Source: Mangifera indica
Lineage: Eukaryota; Streptophyta; Magnoliopsida; Sapindales; Anacardiaceae
Assembly (NCBI RefSeq): GCF_011075055.1
Contig: NC_058141.1
Location: forward strand, 620,001 to 684,000
Length of the DNA stretch: 64,000 nt
Direction of reading: 5' to 3'
Numbering within the stretch: the stretch's first letter is position 1; each line of letters begins with the position of its first letter. Below the pieces are notes generated by a model. The model saw nothing but the letters and a program-made list of their open reading frames with translations, was not told the DNA's origin and did no database searches. Of this stretch, positions 10,464 to 22,748 are shown piece by piece. The translations under genes were made by a program, and so were the position numbers.

Positions 10464-13400
10464 ATGACGCGGATGGATTCGAGGGTGGAAACGTTAGAAA
10501 AAGAGATGACGTCCGTGAAAGAGGCGATGGGGGAGATGAAAACACATATGGGAGAGATGCATTCCAGAATGAATAACCTAGGAACTGACATGGAAGCCAT
10601 TAAAGATTATTTAAGGGACCTGAAGGAAGCCACACTAGGCAGAGAGACGAATGACAAGGGTAAGGCTCCAGTTGAACCGGAACCTTCCCCCTCATATTCA
10701 CCACCTATGGGAGAGCAGAGCCGCCCTCCACCTGAGAGACCCGAAGAGATGGTAGATGAAAGAAGGGGCAATAACCTGGGACAGAGGGAGGAAGAGGTGA
10801 ATGCAGAGAATCAGTGGGACTATCAATATCGGCGTCTAGAACTACCTTTATTTAATGGAGAGGAAACATTGGATTGGATGGCGAGAGTTGAGAGGTATTT
10901 TCAGGTGAACCGACTGACAGAGCGTGAACGGTTGACAGCAGCAGGAGTGTGTATGGAGGGAGACGCCCTCCATTGGCTACAATGGCGAGAGAAAAGGCAA
11001 GCGTTTCACGGTTGGGAGGAATTCAAGGAAGAGATATTGCAAAGATTCCCACCAGCAAACGATTGAACCCCGAAGGAAGAACTATTCTCCCTACGGCTGA
11101 CCCATTCTGTTAAGGATTATCGTTGCCGTTTCGAGAGGTTATCAGCAGCGGTCAACGGACTAACGGACGAGACCCTTAAAGTAGTTTTCTTGAATGGACT
11201 GTCGGAAGAAATTATGACGGAAGTCAAGATGTTTCAGCCACGCACCCTAGAAGAGACGATGGATCGCGCACAACAGGTAGAGAAGAAAAACTCCATCATC
11301 GACGAGCGCTATGTAATACGCTCCGGACGACTGAACCCAAGACCAGCACCTAACCCGACCCGTTATCCGTATCATCTCCAAACCAGCCCAGTCACCATAA
11401 TGACCCAAACCCACTCATCTAGCCCAAACCACAGGCCCAATTATACCACACAAACCAATATAGTAAATAGCCCAGACACTAACGCAGCCAGGAATCCATC
11501 CAACCTGAGAAATTTTAGCTCACCTGGCATAAACCCAACACAACACCAGCAGCTTATTAACTCTTCTTCATCTATTAAAACTCAAACAACCCCTGTCCAT
11601 ATAAACACCAACCCAACAGTTAGGGCTTCCACGAGTTCTGGTGCGTCAACTTCCGTGCAACGACGAGATGGAAATTTTCGACGACTATCCGACGAAGAGT
11701 TTCGTTCCAAGGTAGAAAAAGGTCTATGTTTCAGATGTGATGAAAGATACGTTCTGGGACATCGGTGCCGTTTTAGACAACTTCGTGTTATGATCGCCAG
11801 TGAAGACGGTGTGGATGAAGGGGTGGAATCTGAAGAAGAAGAAGAAGTCATCATCGAAGGCCAAGAAATAGAGGCAAGCTTGAATGTTAGCTCTGTAGTA
11901 GGTTTTAGTTCCCCAAAAACAATGAAGATGATGGGAGAGCTGGAAGGCCGGAAGGTGGTGGTTCTGATAGACAGCGGTGCAACACATAATTTTCTCTCAG
12001 ACAGGTTAGTAAAAGAATTGAAGCTACCTGTGAAATCAGTCAAGTTTGCTGTTGTGTTAGGAGACGACCGAAAGGTGTAGGGGCTAGGTAAATGTGAAGG
12101 GTTGTCATTGGCCTTGCCAGGACTCACTATTAGGCAAGACTTTTTACCATTCAAACTAGGTAGGGTGGATGTGATATTAGGGGTGGATTGGTTGCATAGG
12201 CTGGGAGACGTTAAGGTAAATTGGAAAAATCAATCCATGAAGTTTTTGTGGGAAGGGAAGAAAAAGGAGTTGACAGGGGATTGGTCTTTGGCTAAATTAG
12301 AAACATCACTCAAATCCTTGATAAAAACAGTGGGAGATTGTGGTGAAGGATTTTTTGTAGAAAGAAGTATACCTTCCGAAAATGAAACCACGGATGAAAA
12401 AGAACAATGTCCAGAAATTATGGAGTTATTAAAAGAGTTCGAAGACATATTCGGAGAGCCTTCCGAGTTGCCACCCAAGAGGAATGGCGACCATTCTATA
12501 AGACTTATACCTGGAGCCCAACCACCAAATATTAGGCCGTATCGATATCCTTATTATCAGAAGAACGAAATCGAGAAGATAGTGCAGGAAATGCTTACGG
12601 TTGGAGTGATTAGAACTAGTATCAGTCCCTTCTCCAGCCCTGTTATTCTAGTTCGAAAAAAAGATGGAGGATGGAGGTTCTGTGTCGACTATCGTGCATT
12701 GAACCGTTTAACCATTCCGGACAGATTTCCTATGCCCACGATAGATGAATTACTTGACGAATTGGCTAGCGCAAAGATTTTTAGTAAGTTTGATCTAAAA
12801 TCTGGATACCACCAAATACGAGTGAAGGAAGAAGATATTGAGAAGACAGGTTTTCGAACTCATGAAGGACACTACGAATTCTTAGTAATGCCCTTCGGAT
12901 TGACGAACGCACCAGCCACCTTCCAAGGGATCATGAACGAGATTTTTAGGCCTTATTTAAGGCGATTTGTGCTCGTGTTTTTCGATGATATTCTAGTCTA
13001 CAGCAAGGGGTTTCAAGATCATTTATGGCATCTTCAAATTGTCCTAAATTTGCTTCGAGATCACCAGCTTAAGGTGAACAAAAAGAAGTGCAGTTTCGGC
13101 AGAACTGAGATAGAATATTTGGGCCATGTGGTGTCCAAAAATGGGGTTCAGGCAGATTCCAGAAAGGTTAGAGACATGGAATTATGGCCAACACCAAGGG
13201 GTATCAGAGATCTTAGGGGCTTCCTAGGACTCACGGGATATTATCGTCGATTTGTGAAGAATTATGGAAAAATAGCTGAACCATTAACTCGATTATTGAA
13301 GAAAAATGCATTCTGTTGGGGTGAGGAAGCCCAACAAGCCTTCGAAGCACTTAAAACAGCCATGACTACGGTGCCCGTTTTAGCCATGCCAGATTTCACA

Positions 13401-15555
13401 CAAGAATTTGTGGTTGAAACAGATGCTTCGGGGATTGGATTGGGTGTTGTTCTGATGCAAAACGGTCGGCCTATCGCTTTCCTTAGCAAGGCATTGTCCC
13501 CTCGCAACCGCAGCAAATCTGTGTACGAAAGAGAACTCATGGCCATTGTCCTTGCCTTCCAGAAGTGGCGACATTATCTTTTAGGGAGACATTTCAAAGT
13601 GTGAACGGACCAACAAAGTTTAAAATTTCTCATGGAACAGCGAACAGCAGCGTTGGTTGATGAAGATGCTTGGCTACGACTTTGAGATTTTGTATAAACC
13701 GGGATGTGAAAACAAGGCAGCAGATACACTTTCAAGAAATCCTATATTTTCGGGAGAATTACAAGCACTGTCAATAGCAAACTTAGTGGGTGGGGAAGAG
13801 CTACAGAAAGAAATTATTAAAGATGAGAAGCTTCAAAAATTGGTGCAAGAACTAAAGGGGAATCCAGCAGCATACAACCACTACGTGTTGAGAGGAGGTA
13901 AATTGTTTTATAAAAATAGACTAGTAATTCCAAAAGGGTCTAAATTTCTTTCGTCTCTTCTGAAAGAATTTCACTCAAGTCCCAGCGGAGGCCATTCAGG
14001 ATACTTCAGAACCTATCGTAGAATGGCAGCCATTTTGTTTTGGCAAGGGATGAAAAACGACATCAAAGAATTTGTGGCAGCATGTGATATTTGTCAACGT
14101 ATGAAATATGAAGCTCTTTCACCTGCAGGATTGCTGCAACCATTACCCATTCCGGATCAAATATGGGAAGATCTCTCGATGGATTTCATTACTGGATTGC
14201 CGAAGGTTCGGGGCATTGACACTATTCTGGTGGTTATTGATAGGTTGTCCAAGTACGGTCACTTTTTAATGATTCGAAGGCCCTTTTCAGCAAAAGACGT
14301 CGCTGAACTCTTCATTAAAGAAATCGTTCGATTACATGGCTTCCCGCATTCGATAGTTACCGATCGTGATAGCGTTTTCATGAGCCATTTTTGGAAAGAA
14401 TTATTCAGAGCTGCTGGAACCTCTCTCAAGTTCAGTTCAGCATACCACCCCCAAACGGATGGACAAACGGAGGTGGTTAACCGGAGCCTAGAAACCTACC
14501 TTCGTTGTTTCTGCAATAGAAAACCAAGGGAATGGATTAGGTGGGTTTCGTGGGCAGAATATTGGTATAATACTTCGTTTCATGGATCGGCAGGCATGTC
14601 ACCCTTTAAGGCGGTCTACGGGAGAGATCCCCCACCTCTCATTCGCTGGGAAACAGAAGGCGCCAAGGTTGCTGAAGTGAATGAATTGCTTAGGGAAAGA
14701 AATATGGTATTGGATGAGCTTAAGGATAACCTTCTTCGAGCCCAACAAAGAATGAAAAAGCTGGCTGATCAACATCGTCGAGAAGTAGAGTTCAATGAGG
14801 GAGATTACGTTATTCTTAAATTACAGCCATATCGATTTCGCTCGTTAGCACAGAGGCCTAATGAGAAACTAAGCCCTCGTTTTTACGGGCCCTATGAAGT
14901 GATCGGAAGGATAGGCCAAGTGGCCTATAAACTGAATCTGCCAGCTTCAACCAAACTGCACCCTGTGTTTCATGTGTCCCAACTAAAAAGGTATCTAGGA
15001 GCTCCAACCAATTCACAACCTCTGCCGATAGGATTAAGTGATGAAGGAGAGCTGGTGGTTTGTCCAGAGGAGGTCTTGCAACATAGATATTCTGCTCAAG
15101 GTGACTTAGAACTACTAATCAAATGGAAAGAGTTACCTGACTTTGAGTGCTCTTGGGAACTTTATTCTAACATAAAACAACTATTTCCTTACCTGCACCT
15201 TGAGCACAAGGTGCCTCTGGATGGGCGGGGCAATGTTAGAGCCAAAGTATTTGTGAGAAGGAAGGATAAAAGAAGGACACGTGGCAGTGAATTAAAAAAG
15301 ATACAGGTCAGCCAACAATTGAAGACAATTGGCAGCAGAGTTTTCAACCAGCATGGAAAAGGAAAAGACAAACTGGAGTGGGGAAATGTCAACTATCACA
15401 AGAAAGGAAAATCTCCCGACCACCTTAGCAGGTTCAGAGAGACTGTAGCAGAAGAACAGAAGCGTCAGGCGACAAATGCAAAAGTAGCCGACAGCCAAGC
15501 AGAGGAGAGAGAGGGAGAGAGATATAAACCTGGAGAGGAAACGTCCCTGGACTAA
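10464..15555 (+). pseudogene. Gypsy gag-pol polyprotein, broken
   Basis: A single frame from the Met at 10464 to 13604, then a shifted frame from about 13620 to 15555. Domains: coiled-coil-like gag start, gag core (RRLELPLFNGEE to about 11300), a CFRC...GHRC zinc-knuckle-like motif (about 11727), aspartic protease DSGAT (about 11970), RT with MPFGLTNAPATF and FFDD (about 12890-12990), RNase H (TDAS, about 13420), integrase with an H-C zinc region and DD-E core (about 13980-14600), and a chromodomain (about 15080-15200). In-frame stops lie at 11064, 12078 and 13602, with a frameshift between 13605 and 13657. The pol frame runs about 107 codons into the 3' LTR before stopping. Confidence 0.9.
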
Positions 15556-15949
15556 GGAGAATCAAGCAGGAAAAGAAGGGAGGGCCAGCCCTTGAGTGCT
15601 GGATTAGTGGGGGCTGAGAGCCTAGTTATTTTGTATTTTTGCATTTTGTTGATCTGTATTTTGATTCTCGTGGATTATCCACAGTATTGGGTAACAGTTA
15701 TTCAGTGTTTATTTTTGCAGGAACAATATGTAGCCAAACTCAATATTTATATCCATTAAGGTTTAATACAATCTACAAATTACAATTGTTCCAAATCACT
15801 TCTGCTTGTTTACAAATTGTGTTGTTTGTGAGAGTGAGGCTGGAGACTTGGCTTGGGCAGTCGATCGCTGCTTGGTCACTTGACTAGGCTGAGACACAGG
15901 TGAAGCACTGCAGCAGCATAACAGCTCCGACGAACTCAGGCCTGCATCA
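15234..15949 (+). repeat. Gypsy 3' LTR
   Basis: 716 bp, the same length as the 5' LTR. Differences seen at about 15544, 15587, 15908 and 15913. The pol frame ends inside it, at 15555. Confidence 0.95.
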
Positions 15950-15954
15950 AGTTC

Positions 15955-16508
15955 CAACCTGATAACCTAAAGGCATGAGGGGAGGTTGTGCCTTTCTCCT
16001 CAGTTGGCCTGGTTTAGGAGGCTTAAATGAAGGGGTTCTGACCTGGTAACCCAAGGGCCTAGTAGAGGGGATGTTGTGCCTTACTCCCCGCTTGGCCTTT
16101 GTTCAAGAGACTTAGATGAAGGAGAGGTTTTATCAGTCTTACCTAATTCAACAGAATCTTATTGTTGGTTGCATTTGAAGCAAAAGTAGCCTCAGATTTT
16201 TGTGTGAGTGAGAAAACAAGTCATTGAAGCTATGACAGAAGATGATAACAGGATGATAGACCCTTCCTCGTCTGCCCTCTACTGGAGTTTTATAGATTTA
16301 ATGGCATGTGTGTACATTAAGAAATACGTGTGGTTTAACATTTGTTCTCATTTTTGGCCATTTTTATTAACCATATATCAATGACAATCATGCTGGCAAG
16401 ATGATGATTAAACTAAAAGCAGTTCCTATAAATGCAGGAAATATAGCTAGTAAAGAAACAAAAGTAAAACATGGAAAGAAAGAATAGAAGTACCAGGAAT
16501 GAGTCCTT
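15955..16508. other. Region 3' of B1, no gene seen; diverged about 85-bp repeat
   Basis: Two diverged tandem segments (about 15951-16030 and 16035-16125) share a GTTC-TGACCTGGTAACC-like start, a TTGTGCCTT core and an ATGAAGG end. No micro-exon 2 or kinase exon is visible here or on the far side of the gypsy element. Confidence 0.4.
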
Positions 16509-17219
16509 CTAATTCACTGTAATACCTGTTCTTGCTGTCACTGAGCAATTAAACTTTCTCTCGCCATCAGTCTGGCATTGCCCTCCCTCCTTATAACAAC
16601 TAAGACATTCTTTTGTCACATGTACTCCCAAGGCGAATACATAAGTCGACAAATTGATATATTCAACACTTTGCCGTGTCTTATTCACGCTGAAGGGAAT
16701 ATGTAAACACTGAGACGGAAGATCTGGCAATTTAGCAGTAGGAAGATAGTAGAGAAACAAGTGTTTGGAGTCATTGCAAGCCAAAATGGACTCTTTGGGA
16801 TTATTATAAGTGAGAGGACATTGGAAAACGTTTTGGTTGTAAGGGATTTCAAAAGAGAGAAAAGGAGAGATGGGAATAGACAACCTTTTTAAAGATCCGC
16901 AGTTATGGCTCGACAGGTTTAGATGTTCCTGGTCACGAAGGGTGACCATGTTATCCTGAGAGATGCTTGAAACATAAAACTGTGGCCCGTGATTCCACAG
17001 TTGAATCTTCTGAAAAGTTTTGTCACAGTCATCTACTATGCATAAGCCACACTCGGGATGCGTTCGATTGGAGAAAGGGAAGCCGATCTCACCCAGTAAA
17101 CCACAGGAGAAAGGTGGACATTTTGGATTGATTTTCCTTTCATCTTGAGCCAAACAAAGAAGAAAAAGATCAAAGATGACAAAGAACACAACAGAAAACA
17201 CAAGATGAGTCAGAGCCAT
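16509..17219 (-). CDS. B1: solo LRK10L ectodomain exon, no kinase found
   Basis: Open from the Met at 17217-17219 for 236 aa (243 if the upstream Met is used). It has a signal peptide (1-24), the GUB_WAK_bind start CPPFSCGLLGEIGFPF, and the full Cys-rich tail CLSCYKEGGQCQTD. The donor used by B2 is preserved (exon edge at 16526, then GTATTA); if unspliced, the frame ends a few codons into the intron. No 39-nt exon or kinase exon follows before A1's 5' region, 11 kb away and across the gypsy element. It could produce a secreted ectodomain-only protein or be a receptor remnant; the frame itself is undamaged and nearly identical to B2. Confidence 0.6.
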   Translation of the reverse strand: MALTHLVFSVVFFVIFDLFLLCLAQDERKINPKCPPFSCGLLGEIGFPFSNRTHPECGLCIVDDCDKTFQKIQLWNHGPQFYVSSISQDNMVTLRDQEHLNLSSHNCGSLKRLSIPISPFLSFEIPYNQNVFQCPLTYNNPKESILACNDSKHLFLYYLPTAKLPDLPSQCLHIPFSVNKTRQSVEYINLSTYVFALGVHVTKECLSCYKEGGQCQTDGERKFNCSVTARTGITVN

Positions 17220-18216
17220 TTCAAACTTTCTCTGTATCATAATGTTTCTTCACTGTTCTTCTTCTCGTTATAGAACCCGAGTTACTTCTCCTTCAAAAGC
17301 AGAACGCACCTGTTGACTTGCAAATTTCAGGGGCAGACCAGAGTTGGGAAACCCATTTTCATTGGTTAGCTAGAGACGAAAGTAAACCTTTTCAGCTCCC
17401 ACTAAAGTTGAAATTAATAAAAACAGATTGACTTTTCGGCATCTTGTTTGACTTTGACAGCCTTCAGATGAACGACAGCCAAGAAAATTCACAGCTTAAT
17501 TGCCATAAAACGATTGCCCATCTTGCTCATTTTCTCAGACTTCGAAGAATTTTTGGAGCTCCTGTGAGAAAAGTTTAGAAGATCGTGTGAAGAGGGAAAA
17601 GGGGTTTAACATGTATGAGAAAAATCTGATCATGTATGAGAACAATTTTACCTAATATGCTAAGGCTTCGGGTTGAAAAGTCTAACCACTGATTCGAGTA
17701 ACCCATGTGAGACTTTTACCGCTATACAACAAGGTTAAATGTTCACCTCCTAGGAAAAATCGAATGATCAAATAGCCTGTAATTGTACAGATGTTCTCTG
17801 CACGAAAGTAGCTAATTGTTTGTAAATCCTATTGAAACAATACAAGAGAATGAACTAGAAATTTTGGGCTGAATAAAAAATAGTGAAGATTTAGCCTACC
17901 ATCTTTACAGTTCTGAATCTGACTTAGTCAATTAACGTTCTGGCGACACTGTTTATTCCATCACCAACTTGAACGGGCTTAAGTTCAAACCGGCTTGAAT
18001 CTACTCCGTGATTAGATAGCAAATACTCACAGGCAATTTTACTCTAATTCACTTATCTCCAGGGACTACTGCAACAGTAGTTTTCTGGGTTGAATTTAAA
18101 GCACAAGAAACCTCGATCTTTCTATAACTGGTCAGAAACAAGACGTTGCAGTGATGAAGAAAGATTAGATCAGCATGGTAAAGGAGAAAATATGACCTGG
18201 AACTATGCAAGAATCA
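17220..18216. other. B1 5' flank and spacer, no gene seen
   Basis: The first 250 bp are the conserved type-B 5' flank (compare 495-760). Beyond about 17470 the sequence is unlike the other B copies and has no credible coding frame. Confidence 0.5.
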
Positions 18217-18435
18217 TTAGATTCTGAAACCTAGAAGGCCCAAGAATTCTTCGCCAGCATCCTCAATATAGAAGGGGCAGCTTGTGATTGGGCCTGTACA
18301 GCTATTTCCGGGCGCACAAGCTTCATATTTTGATTCAACTTCTGAAAGAGCCAACTCTATTAACATTAGCGCAGTAAAGATAATGATCCCAACACTATAG
18401 ACCGATGTGAAAATTGAACAAGCTCCGTACAGCAA
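18217..18435 (-). pseudogene. C: relic of a third LRK10L-like ectodomain start
   Basis: A 72-codon frame carries a hydrophobic leader followed by YEACAPGNSCTGPITSCPFY and GLLGFRI. This resembles the start of a GUB_WAK_bind domain (Cys-rich, then PFY and a C/L-G-x-P/L-GF motif). It is neither type A nor type B. It stops after GFRI, and no continuation is recognisable on the 3' side. A partly similar leader stretch occurs in the A2, A3 and A4 3' flanks (26355-26546, 40461-40652, about 63000-63200) with a different continuation. Confidence 0.5.
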
Positions 18436-18916
18436 TCTTCGGAGGATTTAATTTGAAGGCCGCCTAATTATTTACTACATTTATTTTTTCCTTTTCATTA
18501 TCTTTCTCCCCCACTAGGTGTCCGGATTGCGCCGCTAAAAATATAATAAAAAAATTTGTATTCAGTCCTACAAAGATCAGTTATAATTTTATTATATTCC
18601 CCAGTTGAATCTTCTAAGACAGTAAGTAGTTTAACAAGAGGTTTATTTGTAATTACGTTGTCCTAAATTCTTATATAAATATATTCCTTGCATTATTAGC
18701 TGGACCGCTTAGTATGTCTTTCTTTTGTGTGACTGATTTTTATCTCCAGTTTGTTTTCACTCTATAACAGTACTTAACAACCTACATTCTATCACCGAAA
18801 AAAACACTTGAAACTATGACATCCATTTATGATGATGAATTCAAGTTTTCATGACACAAGTCTCTCTTGTTAGGACAATTTTGGTACATCATGGTATTAC
18901 AATATTACTTTAACAA
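18436..18916. other. 3' flank of B2, no gene seen
   Basis: Similar to the sequence just 3' of the A kinases (for example 1330-1849), showing that types A and B share an ancestral 3' region. It probably includes the B2 3' UTR. Confidence 0.5.
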
Positions 18917-21900
18917 CTATGTTGAAGAATCTGGAAGTGATCTTGGAGGAGAAGATAGGAAAGGCCTTGGTGGGATTTGCAACAAATCAAGGCTGTTTTG
19001 CAACATATCCACCACTCTGCTCATTGTTGGCCTATCTGAGGGGTTAGTCTGTATGCACCACAAGCTTACTATTATCATCTTTCTTATGCACTTTTTATCA
19101 TCTTCATTTGAAATAGCATCCAATCCAAGCTCTTTATCTTCTTCAAGACGTTTGTAAATCCAACTTGGGAAGTATATTTCACTGCTATTATCACCTTCAA
19201 CATTTTTGTTTTGTCTTCCTCCAGTCATTTCTAAAATCATCATTCCATAACTATAAACATCTGACTTGTGAGAGACCCCTCCAAAGTTTCTTGAAAATAC
19301 TTCGGGAGCAATATAACCGATAGTCCCTCGTGCAACTGCCATTGATACGATACTCTCTTTGTTGAGGCAAATTTTAGCCAAACCAAAATCAGAGATCTTT
19401 GGACAAAAATCTTTATCAAGGAGAATGTTATGAGGCTTTATGTCTAAGTGCAAAATTCTTGTGCTGCAACCACGGTGTAAATACTCTAGCCCTCGAGCTA
19501 TGCCTACTGCAATTTGGTACAATGTTTCCCACTTCAACAGATTCTTTTCATCTATGAACTTATCTAGAGATCCATTTGACATAAACTCATAAACGAGAGC
19601 TCTTCTATGACCATCAAAACAATAGCCTAAAAGAGTAACTATGTTGACATGGGCAGTCTTGCTAATGCTAGCAACCTCATTAATAAATTCTTCACCATTA
19701 CCTTTAGATTTAGTCAAGACCTTCACTGCTACATTACGACCATCATGTAACCTGCCTTTGTAAACAGCTCCATATCCTCCTTGGCCTACTTTACATTTGA
19801 ATGAATTGGTTATAATCTTAACATCAGAATAACTATATCTTTTAGGCTCAAGTGATCCATGGTTCCTTAAAAATTCCTTGATGTTTCGGTGACTCTTAGT
19901 TTTCTTGTTCCAAAAGCCCATTGAAGTATATGGTGATGATTTGTAGACGCAAAAGGCTACAACTATCAATATTCCAGATATAGTGACTGATATAGCTGCA
20001 GTTCATTGAAGAAAAGGAGTAGTTAGAACATACAGATGGGAAATTGTTATGACAAATTTTAATGGTTTAGAGGTGATAATTCAAACTTTTGTATAGATTT
20101 TAGCCTCTTTATCATATCTTAGACTGTTGAGTTGAAGGTTGTGAGAGCCTCTGAAAATTAATTCCATACATGATATCAAGCTTCCTAGAAAACTAGAGTA
20201 GAAGCAAAGAATAAGAAATGTTTGACCCAAGTCCTTACAATTACTAAAATATTTACAGAACTCACGGTAAAGTTAGCATGCCCATTCACTTGATTGTTGA
20301 ACCGTGACTCCACGTGCTTCATTCGATTTAATTAGGCCAAACGACTAGTTCACCCCCAAGTTTTAGTGCATTCTTAAGTCACACCTACGGAGTTTGAAAA
20401 ACTCGAAGTCCCACCCATGAACTAAGTTCTATTAAAAGAAATAAGGATAAAATCGTTATTTTATTAATTATATTAAAAAAATATAAAATTCATTATGTTT
20501 TTCTCCACAGTTTTAAAAACTAACAAATTTACCCTTGTCTAAAGTTTTTTAACTTTCAAAAATAATATCCCTCCCCCCCCCCCCCCCCCCAAAAAAAAAA
20601 CCTAAGGTTTATTCTACAGAGGCTCTCCAACCACCAGAGAAAGAGCTTCAACCCACCATCTCATTGACCACCTCTGAAGCTTCCAGATGACCCATTGGAG
20701 ACTCATCTTCGTCCATTCTAGATGAATCGACAGAGACAAGGGTCTTCATTGATTCATCTGGAATCGATGAAGATTTCATCGACTCAAATGAATCAACGCG
20801 TCTTCGTCGATTCATCTGGAATCTACAAAGAGGTGTCTTCATCACCTCTTTTTCCACCAAAGAGTGAAGATTTGGTGGCCGACGAGTAGTGGGTTGAAGC
20901 GTTGTCCTCAGTTGCTGGAGATGGTGGTTGGAGAACATCTGGAAAATAATCTCTAGGTTTTGGGGGGGGGGGAGGGGGGAATGTTACTTTTAAAAACTTT
21001 AAGCAAGGGTGAAGTTATTAGTTTTTAAAATTGTGGAGGAAAAATATAATGAATTTTATATTTTTTTAATATAACTGATGAAATGACGATTTTACCCTTA
21101 CTTTTTTTAATGGAAGTTAACTGATGGATGAGACTTCAAGTTTTTCAAACCCTATGGACGTGACTTTAAGAAGCCACTAAAACTTGAGGGTGAAATAGTC
21201 CTTTGGCCATTTAATTATGGATAAATTTGGTCCACTTACCAATATCTCACTTTAAAAGTGGACCCAAATCAAACCAATTATAGGTGAGAATGAACTCAAA
21301 CCAAACTAAATTTGAGTTCAACTCAACTTCAATTTAGCTACAACTTTGAGCTAAGCGCAAACTCGGCTTAACTCGACATTGTAAACTATTAAAATGATAT
21401 CGTTTTGATGTATATTAATCAAAATAATGTTGTTTTAATTATTTTGGATCAAGCTTTCCCAAGTTCACTAGCCTGCCCATAAGTTTGAGCTCAAACTTGA
21501 TAATACTACAACCCCTTGGTTCGAGCTCGCTTAAAGGGAGCTCATTTCAAGTTGAGTTGGTGATCAAGTTCGAGTTAGTTTGGCTCAAATCCAACCCAAG
21601 CCATAAGTCTCAGTTAGACGGGGTAAATTGGCTGGCTGGGGCGTTAAAACCATGAGAATAAGAAAAAAAATCAATACAATATTTGTTTAAAAAGGTATAT
21701 TACCAATTCCAATGCGGAGCTTAAATCTCAATTTCCCATCCCCTGCAACAGGTTAATGGTTATATAGAATATAGATTAGTAAAAAAGTACGGATAAGATT
21801 GAGCAAAACAATTATGTAAAATCTAGAAACCATTATCGATTTAGCATATGTACATTAAGGAATATGTGCGGTTTAACATTTGTTTTTAGTTTTCTCCATT

Positions 21901-22748
21901 TTTATAAACCATATATCAGTCACAATCACGTTGGCAAGATAAAGATTAAGCTAAATGCAGTTGCAGGAAAAATGGATAGTAAAGAAAACAAAGTAAAACA
22001 TGGAAAGTAAAACTAGTAGTATCAGGAAAGAGTCCTTCTACTTCACTGTAATACCTGTTCTTACTGTCACTGAACAATTAAACTTTCCCTCGCTGTCAGT
22101 CTGGCATTGCCCTCCTTCCTTATAACAACTAAGACATTCTTGTGTCACATTTACTCCCAAGGTGAATTCATAAGTCGACAAATTGATATATTCAACACTT
22201 TGCCGTGTCTTATTCACACTGAAGGGAATATGTAAACACTGAGACAGAAGATCTGGCAATTTAGCAGTAGAAAGATAGTAGAGAAATAAGTGTTTGGAGT
22301 CATTGCAAGCCAAAATGGACTCTTTGGGATTATTATAAGTGAGAGGACATTGGAAAACGTTTTGGTTGTAAGGGATTTCAAAAGAGAGAAAAGGAGAGAT
22401 GGGAATAGACAACCTTTTTAAAGATCCGCAGTTATGGCTCGACAGGTTTAGATGTTCCTGGTCACGAAGGGTGACCATGTTATCCTGAGAGATGCTTGAA
22501 ACATAAAACTGTGGCCCGTGATTCCACAGTTGAATCTTCTGAAAAGTTTTGTCACAGTCATCTACTATGCATAAGCCACACTCGGGATGCGTTCGATTGG
22601 AGAAAGGGAAGCCGATCTCACCCAGTAAACCACAGGAGAAAGGTGGACATTTTGGATTGATTTTCCTTTCATCTTGAGCCAAACAAAGAAGAAAAAGATC
22701 AAAGATGACGAAGAACACAACAGAAAACACAAGATGAGTCAGAGCCAT
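18917..22748 (-). CDS. B2: LRK10L-type receptor-like kinase, three exons
   Basis: Exons are 22055-22748, 21704-21742 and 18917-19995; GT-AG junctions, in phase, 603 aa. Signal peptide 1-24, GUB_WAK_bind ectodomain, Cys-rich tail (CLSCYKEGGQCQTD), one membrane helix spanning exons 2 and 3, then a kinase with GQGGYGAVYKG, AVK, HLDIKPHN (non-RD), DFG, APE and DVYSYG. All catalytic residues I can check are present, so this is the best-preserved type-B gene. Intron 2 (about 1.7 kb) hosts a MULE-type element. It would be a plasma-membrane Ser/Thr receptor kinase of the family associated with defence and stress signalling. The start at 22748 is chosen because B0 has a stop between the two candidate Mets. 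Confidence 0.9.
20335..21208. mobile_element. MULE-type non-autonomous element in B2 intron 2
   Basis: 874 bp with long terminal inverted repeats (over 200 bp each) starting GGCCAAACGACTAGTTCACC and ending TAGTCCTTTGGCC. A perfect 9-bp duplication ATTTAATTA flanks it (20326-20334, 21209-21217). Long TIRs plus a 9-bp duplication are typical of Mutator-like elements. The interior has homopolymers of C and G near the inner TIR ends and a 96-codon minus-strand frame (20648-20938) with repeated DES-MKT-like words. This could be captured host sequence or chance. No transposase. Confidence 0.85.

Larger units (their letters stand above)
9734..15949 (+). mobile_element. Ty3/gypsy chromovirus LTR retrotransposon, complete
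   Basis: Two 716-bp LTRs (9734-10449, 15234-15949) bound the element, each starting TGTTAGAGCC and ending CTGCATCA. A 5-bp target duplication AGTTC flanks it (9729-9733, 15950-15954). A primer binding site matching initiator Met-tRNA follows the 5' LTR, and a purine-rich GGGCGGGG tract precedes the 3' LTR. Internal order is gag, protease, RT, RNase H, integrase, chromodomain, which identifies a gypsy chromovirus. By eye the LTRs differ at about 4 sites, so insertion was recent. The coding region has three in-frame stops and one frameshift, so this copy cannot make a full polyprotein. Confidence 0.95.

Noticed and set aside
11582..12154. 190-codon minus-strand frame
   Set aside because: Antisense shadow of the gypsy gag-protease region.
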